Shown here: positions 26,360-39,640 of the stretch, one piece after another
Layout: every line of letters starts with the position of its first letter
Numbering within the stretch: the stretch's first letter is position 1
DNA from: Himantopus leucocephalus
Lineage: Eukaryota > Chordata > Aves > Charadriiformes > Recurvirostridae
Length of the DNA stretch: 64,000 nt
Direction of reading: 5' to 3'
Assembly (NCBI GenBank): GCA_003993805.1
Contig: RSEF01000005.1
Span: forward strand, 39,559,313-39,623,312
Position numbers and translations under genes: made by a program
The notes under the pieces: generated by a model
Told to the model about the DNA's origin: nothing
The model's input: the letters and a program-made list of their open reading frames with translations, nothing else
Database searches by the model: none

Positions 26360-27963
26360 GTATGTATGGATACAGAACTTCATGTTCTAATTTAATATGT
26401 GTCTACTGAACAGTCCCATCTGTTTCCTCCCATAGAAGGAGCCCAAAATTAAAAGGGCTCGTACAAATAATTTGTAAAATGTCACAAATACTCTTTCTTT
26501 NAACATTGATAACAGAATTTATCAAAATGAAAGTTACATTCATTTTTATATCAAATGTCTTCAAAATAATTCCCTACAATGTCATAACGTTTGTTAACAT
26601 GCACAGCGACAGTCACCATGGAAGAGTCTGTATGCAGCTCGTCATTCTTCATTCCTGCAAAATAACAAAAAAAAGTTTAATAGTATCAATTTTTATTTAT
26701 TCATGTGATAGTGACTAGAGACCTCAACCAGGTATCAAAGTGCTATTCTGCAAGGCATAGTGCAACTTTAACAAAAATATAGATCTTAGTCTTATTCTAA
26801 AGACTTTATAACAGAAATATAAACTATTGATAGGAAACTGCTACCTCCTTTGAAATCAATGGCAAAACTCCCTTATACATCACTGGAGTTAGGTTGATGG
26901 TGAAATGGATAGGTTATGTTCCCATCTCGTATTGGAAAAATAGATTTGGTGGTAACAGTGTTGTCCATAGGCAGTAATGCGGGAGCTTGCCACTACCCTC
27001 CTAACTTACCATTCTTCTCTTTCTTGAGCTCTCAAGAGTCCCTGCTCAAATCCCTCTGTATTGAATAAGTTATTTTTCTCACTATTGTTTTTTTTCCATA
27101 TCATTGGTTTCCTTGAATTTCAGCAAATGTACTCGGTATATTGTATTTTAGTCCTGGGACTCTTTTCAGCCCCTAGAAAGTTTGGAGATGTTAAATGGAG
27201 GCAATAAATGTGTAAAATGATCACAAAAATTAACCCCTCTAAATTTTCTCAATTGACCTAAATACTTCAATATTCTTTTTCTGTTACAAATGAATTAGGG
27301 TATTTTTAAATGCTGTGTCATGACGGACAGCAAAGCAGTGAATATCTCCATTTCTGTGGCTGTAATGTACCATCAGCTTCTAAGTAAATGGAGTTAATTC
27401 ATTCTTGCAGTGGATGCTGACATTTGCATGTGTGCCACTTGTTCCCCTATAAACCTTTTCAGGATTGATATTTTCTTAGGAGGACTTTTCTTCTACTTGT
27501 GCAATTTGCCTAAGTACTACACTATTTGAATTTCTTACGTTTATTTTATTTTTTTAAGTTAATACATTAGTATTATATGCTTAATGCTCAGTGCAGAGTC
27601 TTTATTTTTTCCAGTGCTGCATAACTGCATTTATATTTGTGTTTTTATTCAGACTCCACCCAAAGATAGCATGAGGGCATTGTTTTTCCATGTTTTCGTA
27701 ATAAATTGATACCACAATTTTTCTTCCAGCTGAAAAGAGAATTCATTGACATTTTATTTTGTATTTTTTGGAATGTGGTTTATGGCTATTGTCATATTGT
27801 CTTCATGAACTGTCAGCATCTTATCAAGGGCTAAAGTCATTTAGTAATAGAACACCGCTGCATTACTGTAATCTCGCAGTTTGCATTGTATGATTCCGTT
27901 TCATAATCTGATGTATGGGAAATTTTACTCCTTAATTTTTAACTTTAATTTTAACTTTCCTAG
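26360..27963 (+). other. SLC25A21: SLC25A21 intron 5
   Basis: A 1.6-kb AT-rich intron with no genes or clear repeats. Its first part includes a single-N join at 26501 and the second copy of a 42-base duplication (26459-26500). Confidence 0.85.
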
Positions 27964-28071
27964 GCATTTGCCGTTGCTGGCTTGGGATCTGGTTTGACCG
28001 AGGCAGTTGTGGTTAACCCTTTTGAAGTAGTAAAGGTTACCTTACAGACAAATCGGAATGCCTTCACAGAG
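27964..28071 (+). CDS. SLC25A21: SLC25A21 coding exon 6
   Basis: This 108-bp, phase 0/0 exon encodes 36 residues, from AFAVAGLGSGLTEAVVVNPF to RNAFTE. It carries the third membrane helix of the carrier and the second-repeat signature NPFEVVK (Px[DE]xx[KR]), whose charged residues form the matrix-side gate in the SLC25 family. The acceptor is ctttcctag and the donor is gag|gtatgg. It corresponds to human residues about 111-146 with few substitutions. The glycine after KV in human is threonine here. Confidence 0.96.
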
Positions 28072-28689
28072 GTATGGGCATTGTTCCATTCTTCTTTTTC
28101 TGCTTTATTAGTCATAAGGCACTTCAGAGTTTGTGTTTAGAGCAGAATGTCTATAATATATTGGGTTGATGCAAATGATTTTCCCCCAAGCTTGACAGAA
28201 ATAGAAAAAGAGAGGAGAGACTCAATAGACGATGCCTTCAGATATGCAGAGATGCATTATAGTATTGTCAGCGATGTCAGCGTCTCCACTGTAAATATTC
28301 TGTGCCTGAAGTGCACCTTCACCCCTCCAGAGCAGCCAGCAGCCCAGCACTGTGAGGAACTGTAACCCAGAAGTACGAACCTGAGCCCCTTATCCACACT
28401 GTGTTTGCCCCAGCAGGATCCAGACTTCAAGTGGGCACTGAAAGTTAGCATAAAAACCCACGGCCCCATGCCCTAGCCAGCATCCAGCTGGTGTATTTAA
28501 TGTTAAAAAAGTAGCTGGTGGACTTCAGAGTCTTGGATGAAATTATTTATATTATAGGTCTTCACATTTATAAGCACAAAGCGGGAAATAGTTATATAAT
28601 AAAGCACACCTATAATTTAAATTCCTGTTTCACATCAGAGTTTTATTATTCAAATATTGTTTTGTTCAAAGAAGTCAGTGCGCAAAGGT

Positions 28690-29190
28690 GACTTTGTCCA
28701 TGGTTCTGGGTACTGCTGAAAGGGGAAAAAGATTAAACTGGAAAACAGTGATTCGTCAAAATCAAGGGTTCCCAGGAATGCACCAGCTTCAATTAATTTT
28801 AATGTAGAAAATGTTCCAGGCTAAAGTGAAGTCACACAGGCAGTCACACAGTTCCTGCTTTGTTTTCTCAGTGAATAAGACTAACAATTGTCAAATCAGC
28901 TCTTTCAAAACCTTGTGAGAAATCAGCTGTACTACGGTAGAAATGCCAAATCACATAAGCATGGCACGAAAAGGTTGGTCGAATCCCTGGTGAGGCATGA
29001 CTTTTGCATATTCTACTACAAAGTTTTGACTGAGTTAATACGTCCATGCTTTGTAGCACTCATCTGCACAAATTGAACCCTTTGGGGGGATGCACAGTAA
29101 AGAGATTTATCACCTGGCCATTTACATAAGTTGTTTGGGCCAAGCTCCTCAGGTACACTCTGCCAAAATACTGCCACCGATTTCCAAATG
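28690..29190. promoter_or_regulatory. Candidate conserved non-coding element
   Basis: Repeat-free unique sequence in intron 6 with homeodomain-type cores (TTCAATTAATTTTAATG), AGTCACACAGGCAGTCACACAG direct repeat units, and even base use. The call is by texture only. Confidence 0.25.
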
Positions 29191-30119
29191 TCATAGACTA
29201 GATGCTACCCACTCTGTAACTCATCCAGAGGAGCATTCTCTTTCAGAATAGATTGTAAAACATTTGGTAAATTTCTGTTCGATTCTCAATGCATGCAAAA
29301 GAGATGTTTGGTTGCTCCGAGTCTCCAGCCTAGACATTTTTTAACTGTGGGCAACAAAGGCACTAAAAGAGAGAGCTAATACAGTACGGGAGTAAAAAGG
29401 TTAGGATCCTGGCAGGAGAGAGACTGAAAGTGGAAGAAAGCAATGTGTGAGAGCATCTCTCACCGAGGAAGGTGATACGGAAAAATTATGGACTACTACT
29501 GCTCCAGCAGTAGTAAACTGATCAGATATTCTGGATCTTTCTGCCTCACAGTTGTGAAGATACAATTTACCTATCTTTATTAAGGTTTTATTAAACCTCT
29601 GGGTTTGAGTGTAAATACACCAGTATTAGATTTTAAGCTAACTAGTTCCTGTAATGTTGCAAGAGACCAAAATATCCTTTCGCTTCATACATTTTATTTT
29701 TTTTCTCTATTGCAAACTTTATAACGAAGTCTGGGGTGTTTTAGTTAGTAATTTTTATGCAATTACTTATTTTAATTACAGCATCCCTTCCTTGGTGACC
29801 TTCAGAATACTCCAATAATCACAGTGTAGCAGTTCAAAAGCATTCTGAGTTGTTTGGTTTAGGTGAATATTGTTTGAATTTTATTTAAATGCAAATTTTC
29901 ACAAAATCCAAATGATAGTATGTCGTCATACAAATAAAATTGTAAAAGAATGCTATTGGGACTCCACTAGGAACCTAGTTTAGACCTAAAATATAAATAA
30001 AATTGTCTATTTGCCCTAATGAAAAAATCCAAGGGACTGAAGTTCTTAAATCGCAAAGAGTTAAATCACAGACATTTCAATTTTCAATATATCTTTTAAA
30101 AAAAGTGTTAACATTTCAC

Positions 30120-30660
30120 ATTTTGCTGTAAATCAGGAAAACTCCAGTGGCTTCATTACCATGATCTCAAGTTCTCATTAATAATATGTTAAAGAACATT
30201 CCACACTAAAGCACGTAAACTCAAGCCGATTGGGAGAAGCATGTGCATGTTGTATTATACGGTGTCAGGAAATGGTACATTCATTTCATTACCATGCACT
30301 GTTTTTCTAAAAACTTTAAGTATGTACCTATCCCATTGTGTAGCTTTCATACTATGTGATGAAACCTAATGCAGTTCACATATTTCTTTGACTATTGTAT
30401 TGAAATAATAAATATATCTTGTTTAAAAGGAACAAGGAAGAGCATGAACACATACACCCACACCCAGACTCCTGCACACCCCCAAAGCAAATATTCACAC
30501 ACTACGGTGACAGCTGAATTATTCTGTGGTACCAGATCATCTTTCTAGGGCTGATAGGTTTAAAGAGGAAGGCCTCTATAAATCACATATCAGCACTTTT
30601 GTAACGTGGATTGCTACAGGTAAAAATAACGGTGACTTTTTGTTAAGGTAAACTGCTAGA
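30120..30660. promoter_or_regulatory. Candidate conserved non-coding element
   Basis: Unique sequence in intron 6 with repeated ATTACCATG motifs (near 30157 and 30288) and ATTAATAAT cores. No transposon signature. Texture only. Confidence 0.2.
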
Positions 30661-33034
30661 AGGCCTGACACCTTGTTGTTTGGCTTTTCTTTTTTTTTTT
30701 TTTTTTTNATGGATAACTCACTGGCTATAGAAGCTAGTGTGGTAATAAAAATCTTGCCACCTGACTTAAGAGTTGTGATTAATTAAACAAATACAAGTTT
30801 CTGCTTTATGGTGAGAAGAATCTGACTCCAGATTCCACTGACCAGGTCTCTGTTAAGTATAAGTCAATAGTTGTGTGAAGTAAATTAAACTCCAGATGTT
30901 TATACAGTAAATTCCTCCATCTGAATTAGTCATTCTAGGGTCCTTCCATCATCAGTGATGAAACACAGACCTTCTATGGCTTGATCAGCTGACATTTTAG
31001 ATGCCTACTTTGGATGAAGTGAAGTGCTGTCTAAGAAAGCCCTCTTCATTGCTAAAGGACTGAAAAAGGGAGTCATTTTGAGTAGCTCAGATGTAGATGT
31101 AGACATTGCAGGTATCTACATTTGGACTGGTGAATCCCATCTCAGGTGTTCAGCAAGTGATAGGCTTCTCCTCTATGTCATTAGTACATCTGTATTCAAG
31201 ATGAGACCAAGGGATACCTTACAACTGAAAGGTGCTGTATTCAGCTTAAATCGCTTTATTCAGGACCACTAGTTATTTTTTAAAGATCTAATCCTCGTTT
31301 TTTGTGCATGAGAAAGGATGTTGTTGCTGGTATCTGGACTAGTTGGGTGTTCCATCAGAGATTCTGATTTGAATCTCTGGGTGTAGTTAGAAAAGTAAAC
31401 TATAGTAAAATGTATGCAGAGCATTAACAGGATAATATTAGTTACCAAATATGAAAAACCAGAATGAAACTTAGTATTAAAGACTAAACTTGTCAGTCAC
31501 CTAAACAAGCAGTCATATGCTGTGTCAGATATAATAGGCATCATTTGGCTGGTGCTGTTGATCTACCACAGTGATATTTTGAAATGGAAAGCTATTAAAC
31601 AAATAAGTGTATTGAAATTAGCAGTGTTCACAGCGCTGTAGTCAAAATTCTTCTGTATTTTCATGTTTGAGCCTCCTAGTGGAAGTCATGTTTTGCCTTT
31701 CTAATTAAGTATTTGGTTACCCAGAGCTGGCTTTATGCTTTGGAGAAAGCCAAACTCAAGTCAACAACTTTTTGAACGGAACTTTTCTGTAATTCTGCTA
31801 AAAAGAAATCTTAAATGTTCAGAAGGGGAACACCTGATTCTGAGTATCACGGTGTCCTAGTTTGAGGAAATATTATATTGGAAAATAGATCAAATGTGTA
31901 TATAGTCAGGCAGTTCCTGAGGAAGTGATCATTATATAAGTGGATTCTGAGGAACTTTCTTCCTTACTGCCTTTTGTTAAATGGAAGTTGGCTGACTAAA
32001 ATGATTTCTATGCCTTTTGGGCATTATTTTCAAACCAGGATTTCTAAAGTCAATTTCCTAAATCTGTACCTTGGAATTTAAATAGGTGTTCTGATTTTCA
32101 AAATCTAACTACGCTTTTTAAGTCAAATAAGTCATTAGGAGGGAAAAACAGGATTTCCAGTTGGACACTTAAGAAAAAAAAAAAAAAAAAAAAAGTGNCC
32201 AAACTTCTTTGCAAGATTTTCAAGACTAGAAGAAAATTTAACATGTGATCTGGTTTTAAAAAGTGCTGTATAACAAATAACTCCTTCAAAATTCAGTGTC
32301 TTAAAGCAGTGGTTTGCATTCTTAACAGCATGAAGAGACTCGGAGGATCCAGAAGGGTTCCCAGGCAATATATATGCCTTTTGTCACCTTTCAACCCTAT
32401 TCCTAACATTGAATCTGGAAACCGCCAAACTGATTTTCCACACAAATATTTATAGCCTGCCTTGCTGCTCTAATTTGTATCTTCCAAGGACTTGCTTCCC
32501 CAGCCATATTGGCTCAAAAATTTCCTGTTCCAATTCTGTCCCTTTTATTACTCCCTCACCGTGAATGTTCCTAGAGAAGCTGTTTTTATCTTCTTATTGT
32601 CCAGAATAATTGTTACATGCTCTTCTTGTGTAAGGGTTTCATCTGTTGTAATCTTAACTGCACAGCATCAATGACAGCAAAACTATTGCCAAATTCACAC
32701 ATTCAAAGCCACATGCTGCTCTATAAAATCTATTTTTTTATTATTATTATTAGTTTAAGGCCTTTTCCTTTGCTTTAGGGATCCTTAGTCTTTTACAGTG
32801 CTCAAGTCATGCTTTCATCTTTTTTCTGCAATCAGAAAAATGAGGAATCTTTTTTTATAATGAAAGTTGTGAGTTTTACATGATCACAGGAAGGGGGAAA
32901 AAGTATGATGAGACTTAAGATAAAATGACAAGAATTGGCAACACTGTGTTTGTCAACAGGATTGCAATGATGCTATGGTTATTGTTTTCTTTTTGTAAAG
33001 ATGATCTCTTCCTTCTTTTGCTTAACTTGTGTAG

Positions 33035-33199
33035 CAACCATCTAGCTTTGTTCAAGCTCGGCAGATCATAAAAAGCGATGGTCTGGGCTTCCGAGGACTC
33101 AACAAAGGTCTTACTGCAACACTGGGCCGTCATGGAGTTTTTAACATGGTTTACTTTGGATTCTACTTCAATGTGAAAAACATTCTTCCAGTCAATAAA
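33035..33199 (+). CDS. SLC25A21: SLC25A21 coding exon 7
   Basis: This 165-bp, phase 0/0 exon encodes 55 residues, starting QPSSFVQARQIIKSDGLGFR and ending YFNVKNILPVNK. It holds the matrix helix of repeat 2, the GLNKGLTATLGRHG segment and the fourth membrane helix. The R of LGRHG lies in the region where SLC25 carriers contact substrate. The acceptor is acttgtgtag and the donor is aaa|gtaagt (strong). It corresponds to human residues about 147-201. Confidence 0.96.
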
Positions 33200-34319
33200 G
33201 TAAGTTCCTCATACAATGCAGTAGACAAATAGATAAGGGGGTTGGTAATTTAATTTATCACTGTATTTTTCTGTGCAAAGCTGCGTTATTTAGTAATAAA
33301 TAGTGACTAACCTAGATCTCTGTTTTGCAGAAATCTGTAGCATTTTAATGGAAGCGAATCAAGGATTTGTACTTCTCACTTTTTAAGAAAAGCTGAGTAT
33401 AAATAAAGTAGTCACGTTTGAATTCTCATTTTTATGACTTTCCCTTTATACCATGGTAGCAATGTAAAAAGGCAAAAGTTGGGATTTGGGATACAGGTAT
33501 GTTATGCTTATGTTAGGTATGTATGCATTTTTTTGTGGTAAACTGGCTTAGAAGAGAAAAATCAATTTCTAGAACTTCCATAAGTATTCACAAAGCAAGG
33601 GGCGAAGCTTGAGGAGATGGCAGAGCTGGAGCACGTAGGGTGTTCTGGCCTATTTTCTCAAAAGAGAGTTCAATCTAGTGTTGAAGGACAGGGCAGATTT
33701 ATCCATATGGGAGGGAGCCAGACCGAAACAGGACTTACAGGGTCATGCAGAGGGGCTTATGTAGTTTGTAAGTTAAAAAAAAATAAGAATCTTTATAGCT
33801 GTAATTTCACTTGAAGCAATTTTATTTGGTAGTCTTATATTCCTTTACATAACAAAGGAAACATTTCCCTTTACAACAAAGGGTAAATGTGGTAATACTG
33901 GCAACTTTCTAAATGACTGTGTGAGCAACAGCTAATGGTTTATTAATGACTCCAGTACATTACTTACTGAACTGTGTTTTCACTAATGTGATTTTTAGAT
34001 GATGACAGTTAAACAGTCACAGGTGTAATATGTAGTGATACTCATATAAGAAGCTGCAATTTACATCAAAAGGGATCAGTTTCTATTCCCAGATGAAGTA
34101 ACACCTCTTTTTTTCTGCACTTCTGAGTAGCCTGGTATTTTTGTTGGCAACATTGTGTAAATGGAGAAAAGCTCCACTTCTTATTTGCAGATCATTACAG
34201 TAAATTGAATTGTTCAAGAGCAGCTAACCCACAAGTTTCTACAAGTTACTTTTAGTGTATTTAAGCATACTTTACAATGTACTTTAATCACACATTCTAA
34301 AAACTCAAGGCACATATAG

Positions 34320-34342
34320 AGTATCAAGCTTAGCTTGATACT
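34320..34342. repeat. Palindrome with 10-bp arms
   Basis: AGTATCAAGC at 34320-34329 and GCTTGATACT at 34333-34342 are reverse complements, with a 3-base centre TTA. No known site recognised. Confidence 0.85.
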
Positions 34343-34479
34343 AAGATAGGAGTAAACAGGTTTATGCTGATCAAAAAATATAAAAATTATAATCATGATG
34401 CAGAACATTCAGAATCAAATGCAGGTCAGGACAAAGAAGCTTGTGTGCAACTTCTGTGGAAATCCTGAAGTGTTCTTGT

Positions 34480-35270
34480 GTAGCAATTGAAAAATAGTAA
34501 TAGTATTTGGCACGAGCACATTTTTCGTAGCGTTGCAGATTTAAAAAAATGGGAAGAAATTATTGCCTAATTAGAAGGATTAAGAGCTCTATGATCTGAG
34601 AGAAATTAGCACTTTATACAGATTTTGTATGATACAGAGAGTTGTTAACATCTACAACAGATTTAAATGCATCTAGAAAACAAAAGAGAAATTACTTCAA
34701 TGGTGTCAGCCAGTGGCCCGGCGCTCCTGTATCTACTGCGAAAAGCAAAAGGCAATTTAATCAATGTAGGATTAGATTGCATTAACTGCAGAAAAGCGGA
34801 GAGGTTTGCCTTACGCTTGACCAGTGCAAAGTGGGTTGCACGGTGGCTTGCACAGTGGCTACATCCGTGCTAGTAAATTGAGCAGCATCACTGAAACTCA
34901 GTCATCTGTGCTGTTAAATGTTCCCTGGCACGGCTTTGGCCCAGGCCAGCCAACACTGTTCCTGGGTATGGCTTAGGCGCTAGCACAGACAAGGAACCAT
35001 TCCTAATAGGCAGGTTTCACGCAGCCAGTCTGTTTTGGATGGTAACGGCATTTAATAGTGCTAATAAAGTTAATAGGACTCTCTAGGCCAGCTGGCATCA
35101 GCGCCATGGACAGTTCTGCACATATAGATATAGCCAATAATTCTGATCAAACTCCTATTAAAATCAATGCAAATCTCACCCTGAATTTAACAGGGTACAG
35201 ATCAGGCCTCATCTGGCTTGTGTTAGCCAACAGTATGTCTCAGGCGTTTACATGCATTGAACTTCAGTGA
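34480..35270. promoter_or_regulatory. Candidate conserved non-coding element (enhancer-like)
   Basis: A block of almost 800 bases in intron 7 with mixed AT- and GC-rich motifs: GATTTAAATGCAT, GCAATTTAATCAATG, TGGCACGGCTTTGGCCCAGG, GCATTTAATAGTGCTAATAA. It has no repeats and unusually few homopolymers compared with the surrounding intron. PAX9-region enhancers are known from SLC25A21 introns, which makes this plausible; conservation cannot be tested here. Confidence 0.3.
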
Positions 35271-35579
35271 CTGGAAAATAGAAGTACTCAACAATATTTT
35301 GTGATCTGTAACTTAAACCTCTTCTGTCAGTGGGCAGGTACGAGAGGCTAAGAGTTACCAAACCTGTACAAGGAATTTGATAGAAGCTGTTTTGCAGTTG
35401 GTCTGAAAAATATTAGACAGTTATAACTTTTCAAGGTTTCTCACATACTTGATTTCATTACACAACCTAATTTGTTCACTTTCTATATTTTGCCAGAAAA
35501 GAAAAACTTAAAGTCAGTTTTGCGATATTGACAAACATATAAAAATTCTGAAATAAGAATACTACACTTCTGAAATAAT

Positions 35580-36070
35580 TTTGGCTCTTGACTATGTATC
35601 TGCTGTTCACCATCTGTAACGTAAGTGGAAAAATGTATGGAAATGTCCGTATGAGCCTTTTAGCTGTCAACAGTGCTAAACTGTGCATTAAATTTGCATC
35701 CCAATTAAGGATGTTTGCAGCTTATTTTGCCAAAAACAATAAACCTTTTATGTTGAGTGGTCAAGTGATATAAATGACATGTGTGGGTTGTAAATGTTCG
35801 TAATGAATAATTTTTCATATGCTCAGTCTATTCTGCTAAACAGACCGTTTACAGCCAGCCTCATGGTCTGTTTACTGAAATGGAATAAGCCAGACTTGTT
35901 TCAATTGCCACTAATGTATCAACCATAGAGCATTAACAGCTATGCATCTGCACTAGCAATCAAATTAGTCTGCAAATTTATATCGTCTCAGTTTTATGGC
36001 ACCTGCTTTTATAGCACATTTCATAGGGGTCCGGCAGCTCTCGCTTTTCAATATTTTATCATAGTTAGGT
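35580..36070. promoter_or_regulatory. Candidate conserved non-coding element (enhancer-like)
   Basis: Unique sequence with GTGCATTAAATTTGCAT, CAAGTGATATAAATGACATG, two CAGACC/GGTCTG-type half-sites around 35840-35870, and CAATCAAATTAGTC. Separated from the previous block by about 300 bases of ordinary intron. Confidence 0.3.
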
Positions 36071-37699
36071 TTGATGGTGACCGCTAGTTTCATTAAAACC
36101 TTTGCTCACTACCACCTCCAAGTGGCTGTCATGTTTTTTAATGATGTGAAATTTCCTCACTGTCTGTTGAAAGCCCCCTTTGAAACGTGGCCAACTGCAA
36201 AACTCATTTCAAGTCAGGCACTGCCTGCCCCAGCTGCCACAGATGTGCCTCCTGTTGAAAGGGCTGCTGAATCAGACAGTGGGAGCTGAGCAGTGTGTTG
36301 TTTTGTCAGATAAAGGGCTCAAAACTTCTATAGGCAAAGAAGAAGAGATGGGAGACCAAAATGGTCTGTTCAGCTTGGCAAATAAATAAGACAGTAGACA
36401 ATAATTTTATCTTTAGTTGTTTTCAGATCTATGCCAACATAGAAGTCATATGTAGGAACAGAGAGTGAAAAGGGCATGCAGCACAACACAGTTGGAAAAA
36501 CAGTAAACCAAGATGATTTAGAAGACTGGATCAGAGTGGGAAATAGAATAACCTCAGAGCTACCATCCAATCTTAGATTTTAGGATCACCTGTGAACTGG
36601 GGAAAAAAAAAATGTCAGTGCCGTATCCAGTATGATGTTACAAGCCACCCATTGATCAGTCTGCAGTCTGAGGTGTCCTGTTGGCTGTGGAAACGACAGC
36701 CTGTGTAGTTTAAAGACTTCACCCTAGGCCATCACCACCACACGATGTTGTATCAAAGGGGGAGAGTCTGCTGCTACCTCAACTGCTTCTGTACTGCAGT
36801 ATTCCTGTAGGCAAGACAGATACGAATTTTCAGGAGGTGAATCTTTGGTCAAAATAAAAATGTGAAGAAGAAAAAACAAGTTTCTTCTGTTTTCCCATAG
36901 AAATTAGAATAATGCTGAAACTGATGACCAGGTTCAACCTTAGCTGGCAGAGAGGCAGTCTTTAAATAGCTGAATTCTTGCAAAACATACAAATAATTAT
37001 TTAAAAGGAGAAGAGATCCTACAAGTGTAGTGCATCTTATGAGTGCCCCAGGTGAGGGAAACCTTCAGTGGGAACTTATGCCTTATTAAACACTGAATTT
37101 CAGGGGAAAAAAATGATGTAAGCCTTAGTCTGAGCTTGCACCTTTCCAGACATCAGTATCAATCAGCCACAAGAACCCGCAGGACACCAAACTTCTTCAC
37201 TTCTCGTATTCAAGGAGCTACTCTTTTTTTCTGTGTTTCATAAATTACTGTATAACTGAGATTGAAGATAGATAGTGCAGACAAAGGTACAGGATACAGG
37301 GGTAAACAGTAAGACATCCATTTCTGGGTGCCCTTTTCTACATAGTTAGTGTCTTAATGATGCCATGAAAAGGTGACCTGCTTGTAACCACAACACTTTA
37401 TGAACAGACTGATCATCTGTGTAGACCAACTCTATGTGGGAGAGCTGAGTCTCCAGAATTCTGTACCTTTTGTATTTGTTGTCTCTTATTTTTTTATTTA
37501 CATCAAAAGTTCTTTGGTGCAGATGTTTGTTTTAGGACTAATGACATCCTAGCCTTGCCCTATAGGTCCAAAAAGTTCTAGAAAATTAGTAAATAATAGA
37601 TAATAACGCTATTTATAAATCTGGAGTAAGATTAATAATTTTATTAGGAAATTGTGAGAAAAACAAATCACTGAGAGGGTTGCAAACTGTTTGAAAATA

Positions 37700-38150
37700 T
37701 ATACCCTGTACAGCAGACAGCCGTGTCACACTGGAGACTAGCCAGGACGTTTATCCTAGTGGCTGTCATTCATCTTCTTAAGCTGTCAGACACCTGACAG
37801 GTGGATTTTAAAAACTGAAATAAATGTCTGCTGCAGTGAGATTGCACTCAAGGAGGAATCTGAGATAATACCGGTGTGAAAAAGCACATTCATTTCAAAC
37901 AAAGCACAGCTGTGACTATGCACTTTGGAATGCCTTTCCTGATCATCAATATGTTTATTGTAGTTACAATTTCAGCATTTCTTATGCATCTTGACAAAGA
38001 TCAGACCATCATTGTACTAATCAGACAGCAAGCTATAGTTTACAATAAGGAGTTTACTATGTAAATGCATGAGATCGACTGAAGTTCAGGGTCAATAAAA
38101 CTATGATGCTGTTCTTTAAGTTGCGGTCAAATCTTAAGTTACAAACAAAA
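37700..38150. promoter_or_regulatory. Candidate conserved non-coding element
   Basis: Unique intron 7 sequence with paired CACCTGACAGGTG-like E-box inverted motif (about 37790-37803), TGATCATCAATATG and GTACTAATCAGAC. Texture only. Confidence 0.25.
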
Positions 38151-39616
38151 ATTGTGAATATTCTTTAAAAGAATCAAAGCATTATTTTATCACAACAGTG
38201 ATGAGACTCAGTTTCATCTTTTCATTTTCACCTTTTCTGAAGCCTTGCAGTGAGTCTACATCATTTTCTCCTCCTTACTGCTGATTTCTGCTGGGAGTTT
38301 ACATGCCTCCAAACCATCTGATCACATCTGTACCAACCTCTTCCTCTCTAAGAATAGAATTTGACAGCCTTTCTTCCCAGCTTGCCTCTGTGACTCAGCA
38401 GGAAGACCTGGACTCTGTCTCTCCTCTGGGCTCTGGTTCTGTGTTTAAAGCAACTTGTTTGAGTTTTTCATCTGTTCCTTGTTGCTTTCCTGAGAGCTAT
38501 CTCCCACCTTGCCTCTCTCTGCATATACCTTTTCTCCTCTGTCTTGGAAGCTCCTCTTCCTCCGACCCACGTGTTCCTTTCTTCCACTGACTGTTGCCGT
38601 AAGAATCTCCTTTTAGTGATTAAAAACTATTATCAGTCTGGCTAAGGCAGTTCCTTACAGCATGTTTTGCTGCCAAACCCTTGATTATAGTCAGTGTAGC
38701 CTAGTTCAGGTCTTGTGGCACCTCTTTGCTTGCCACAGAAGTTCCTATGCTATCACACTTCACTTTAGCCAAAAAGGCCAAGAAGCAACTTTACCCCCTC
38801 CCCTTACTCCTGGCCTATCTCCCTCTAGGTATACCGGGCAGAACCAGAGTTGGCCAAACTAAAACCTTGGCTTTTTGAGTCCTCCTTGTCACACAAAGGG
38901 AGGTGGAATGTGCAACATACGGTGCAAAGCTCCTCGTCTCCATTCCTGGCTTCTCCCCTGACCCATTATGTGACCTTGAGCAAACGTATTTAAATTCAGC
39001 AGTCATTTCAAATCACTTTTGGAACTTTTGTGCCAAGTGTAATGCATCTATAAAACTAATATTATGGCTAACATTTTCAAAGGAGTTTAAGAAACGTAAT
39101 GCAAATATTCCACTCGAAGTATTAGTTTTGGGCTAACATCAGTAGGCTGCTTTGCAGATACCAGCTTCAAACATTATTCTATTATTATTTATTCTTCATC
39201 CAAGTTGTCGGGAATTGGCATTCTCCTTATCCAGTAAGCATTATTCTTTTATAGCGGACTTATCTACAAGACGCTTAGAAGTACTAAAACATATTTACAA
39301 AAGTATTCTTTCTCATATGATATATACCTTCATCAACTGAAAAAAAAACCCCAAAAAACAGTGACAAGATCTCAAGGAAAACATCCCAATATTGAAGCAA
39401 ACAAACACCTAAAAATAGCTTCAGTTAGACAAATTAATATTTATTGATCTTTTTATTTTATTGATTTTTTATGAGTTTCTTTGCAACACATTCTGCCACT
39501 TTTACTCAGACTGAACAGGGCTTCACAAGGAAAAACAAATAGTGTTCCTGAGGTTTCTAAACACTGTTATGCATGTTGATGGACTGTCCACTTTATCTAT
39601 TTCTGGTTACTTCACG

Positions 39617-39640
39617 CAACCTATGATTCTGTGATTCTGA
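39617..39640 (+). mobile_element. Possible CR1 tail remnant
   Basis: CGCAACCTATGATTCTGTG followed by ATTCTG matches the CR1 terminal repeat unit, but there is no recognisable CR1 body upstream. It may be an extreme 5' truncation or chance. Confidence 0.3.

Larger units (their letters stand above)
26132..26500. repeat. 42-bp direct duplication flanking gap and exon 5
   Basis: 26132-26173 equals 26459-26500 (begins TCGTACAAATAATTTG, ends CTCTTTCTTT). The second copy is followed by a single N at 26501. Confidence 0.9.
28072..33034 (+). other. SLC25A21: SLC25A21 intron 6
   Basis: A 5-kb intron without CR1 copies. It contains two single-N joins beside homopolymers (30708 after poly-T, 32198 after poly-A) and stretches around 28.7-29.2 kb and 30.1-30.6 kb that look like conserved non-coding DNA. 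Confidence 0.85.
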
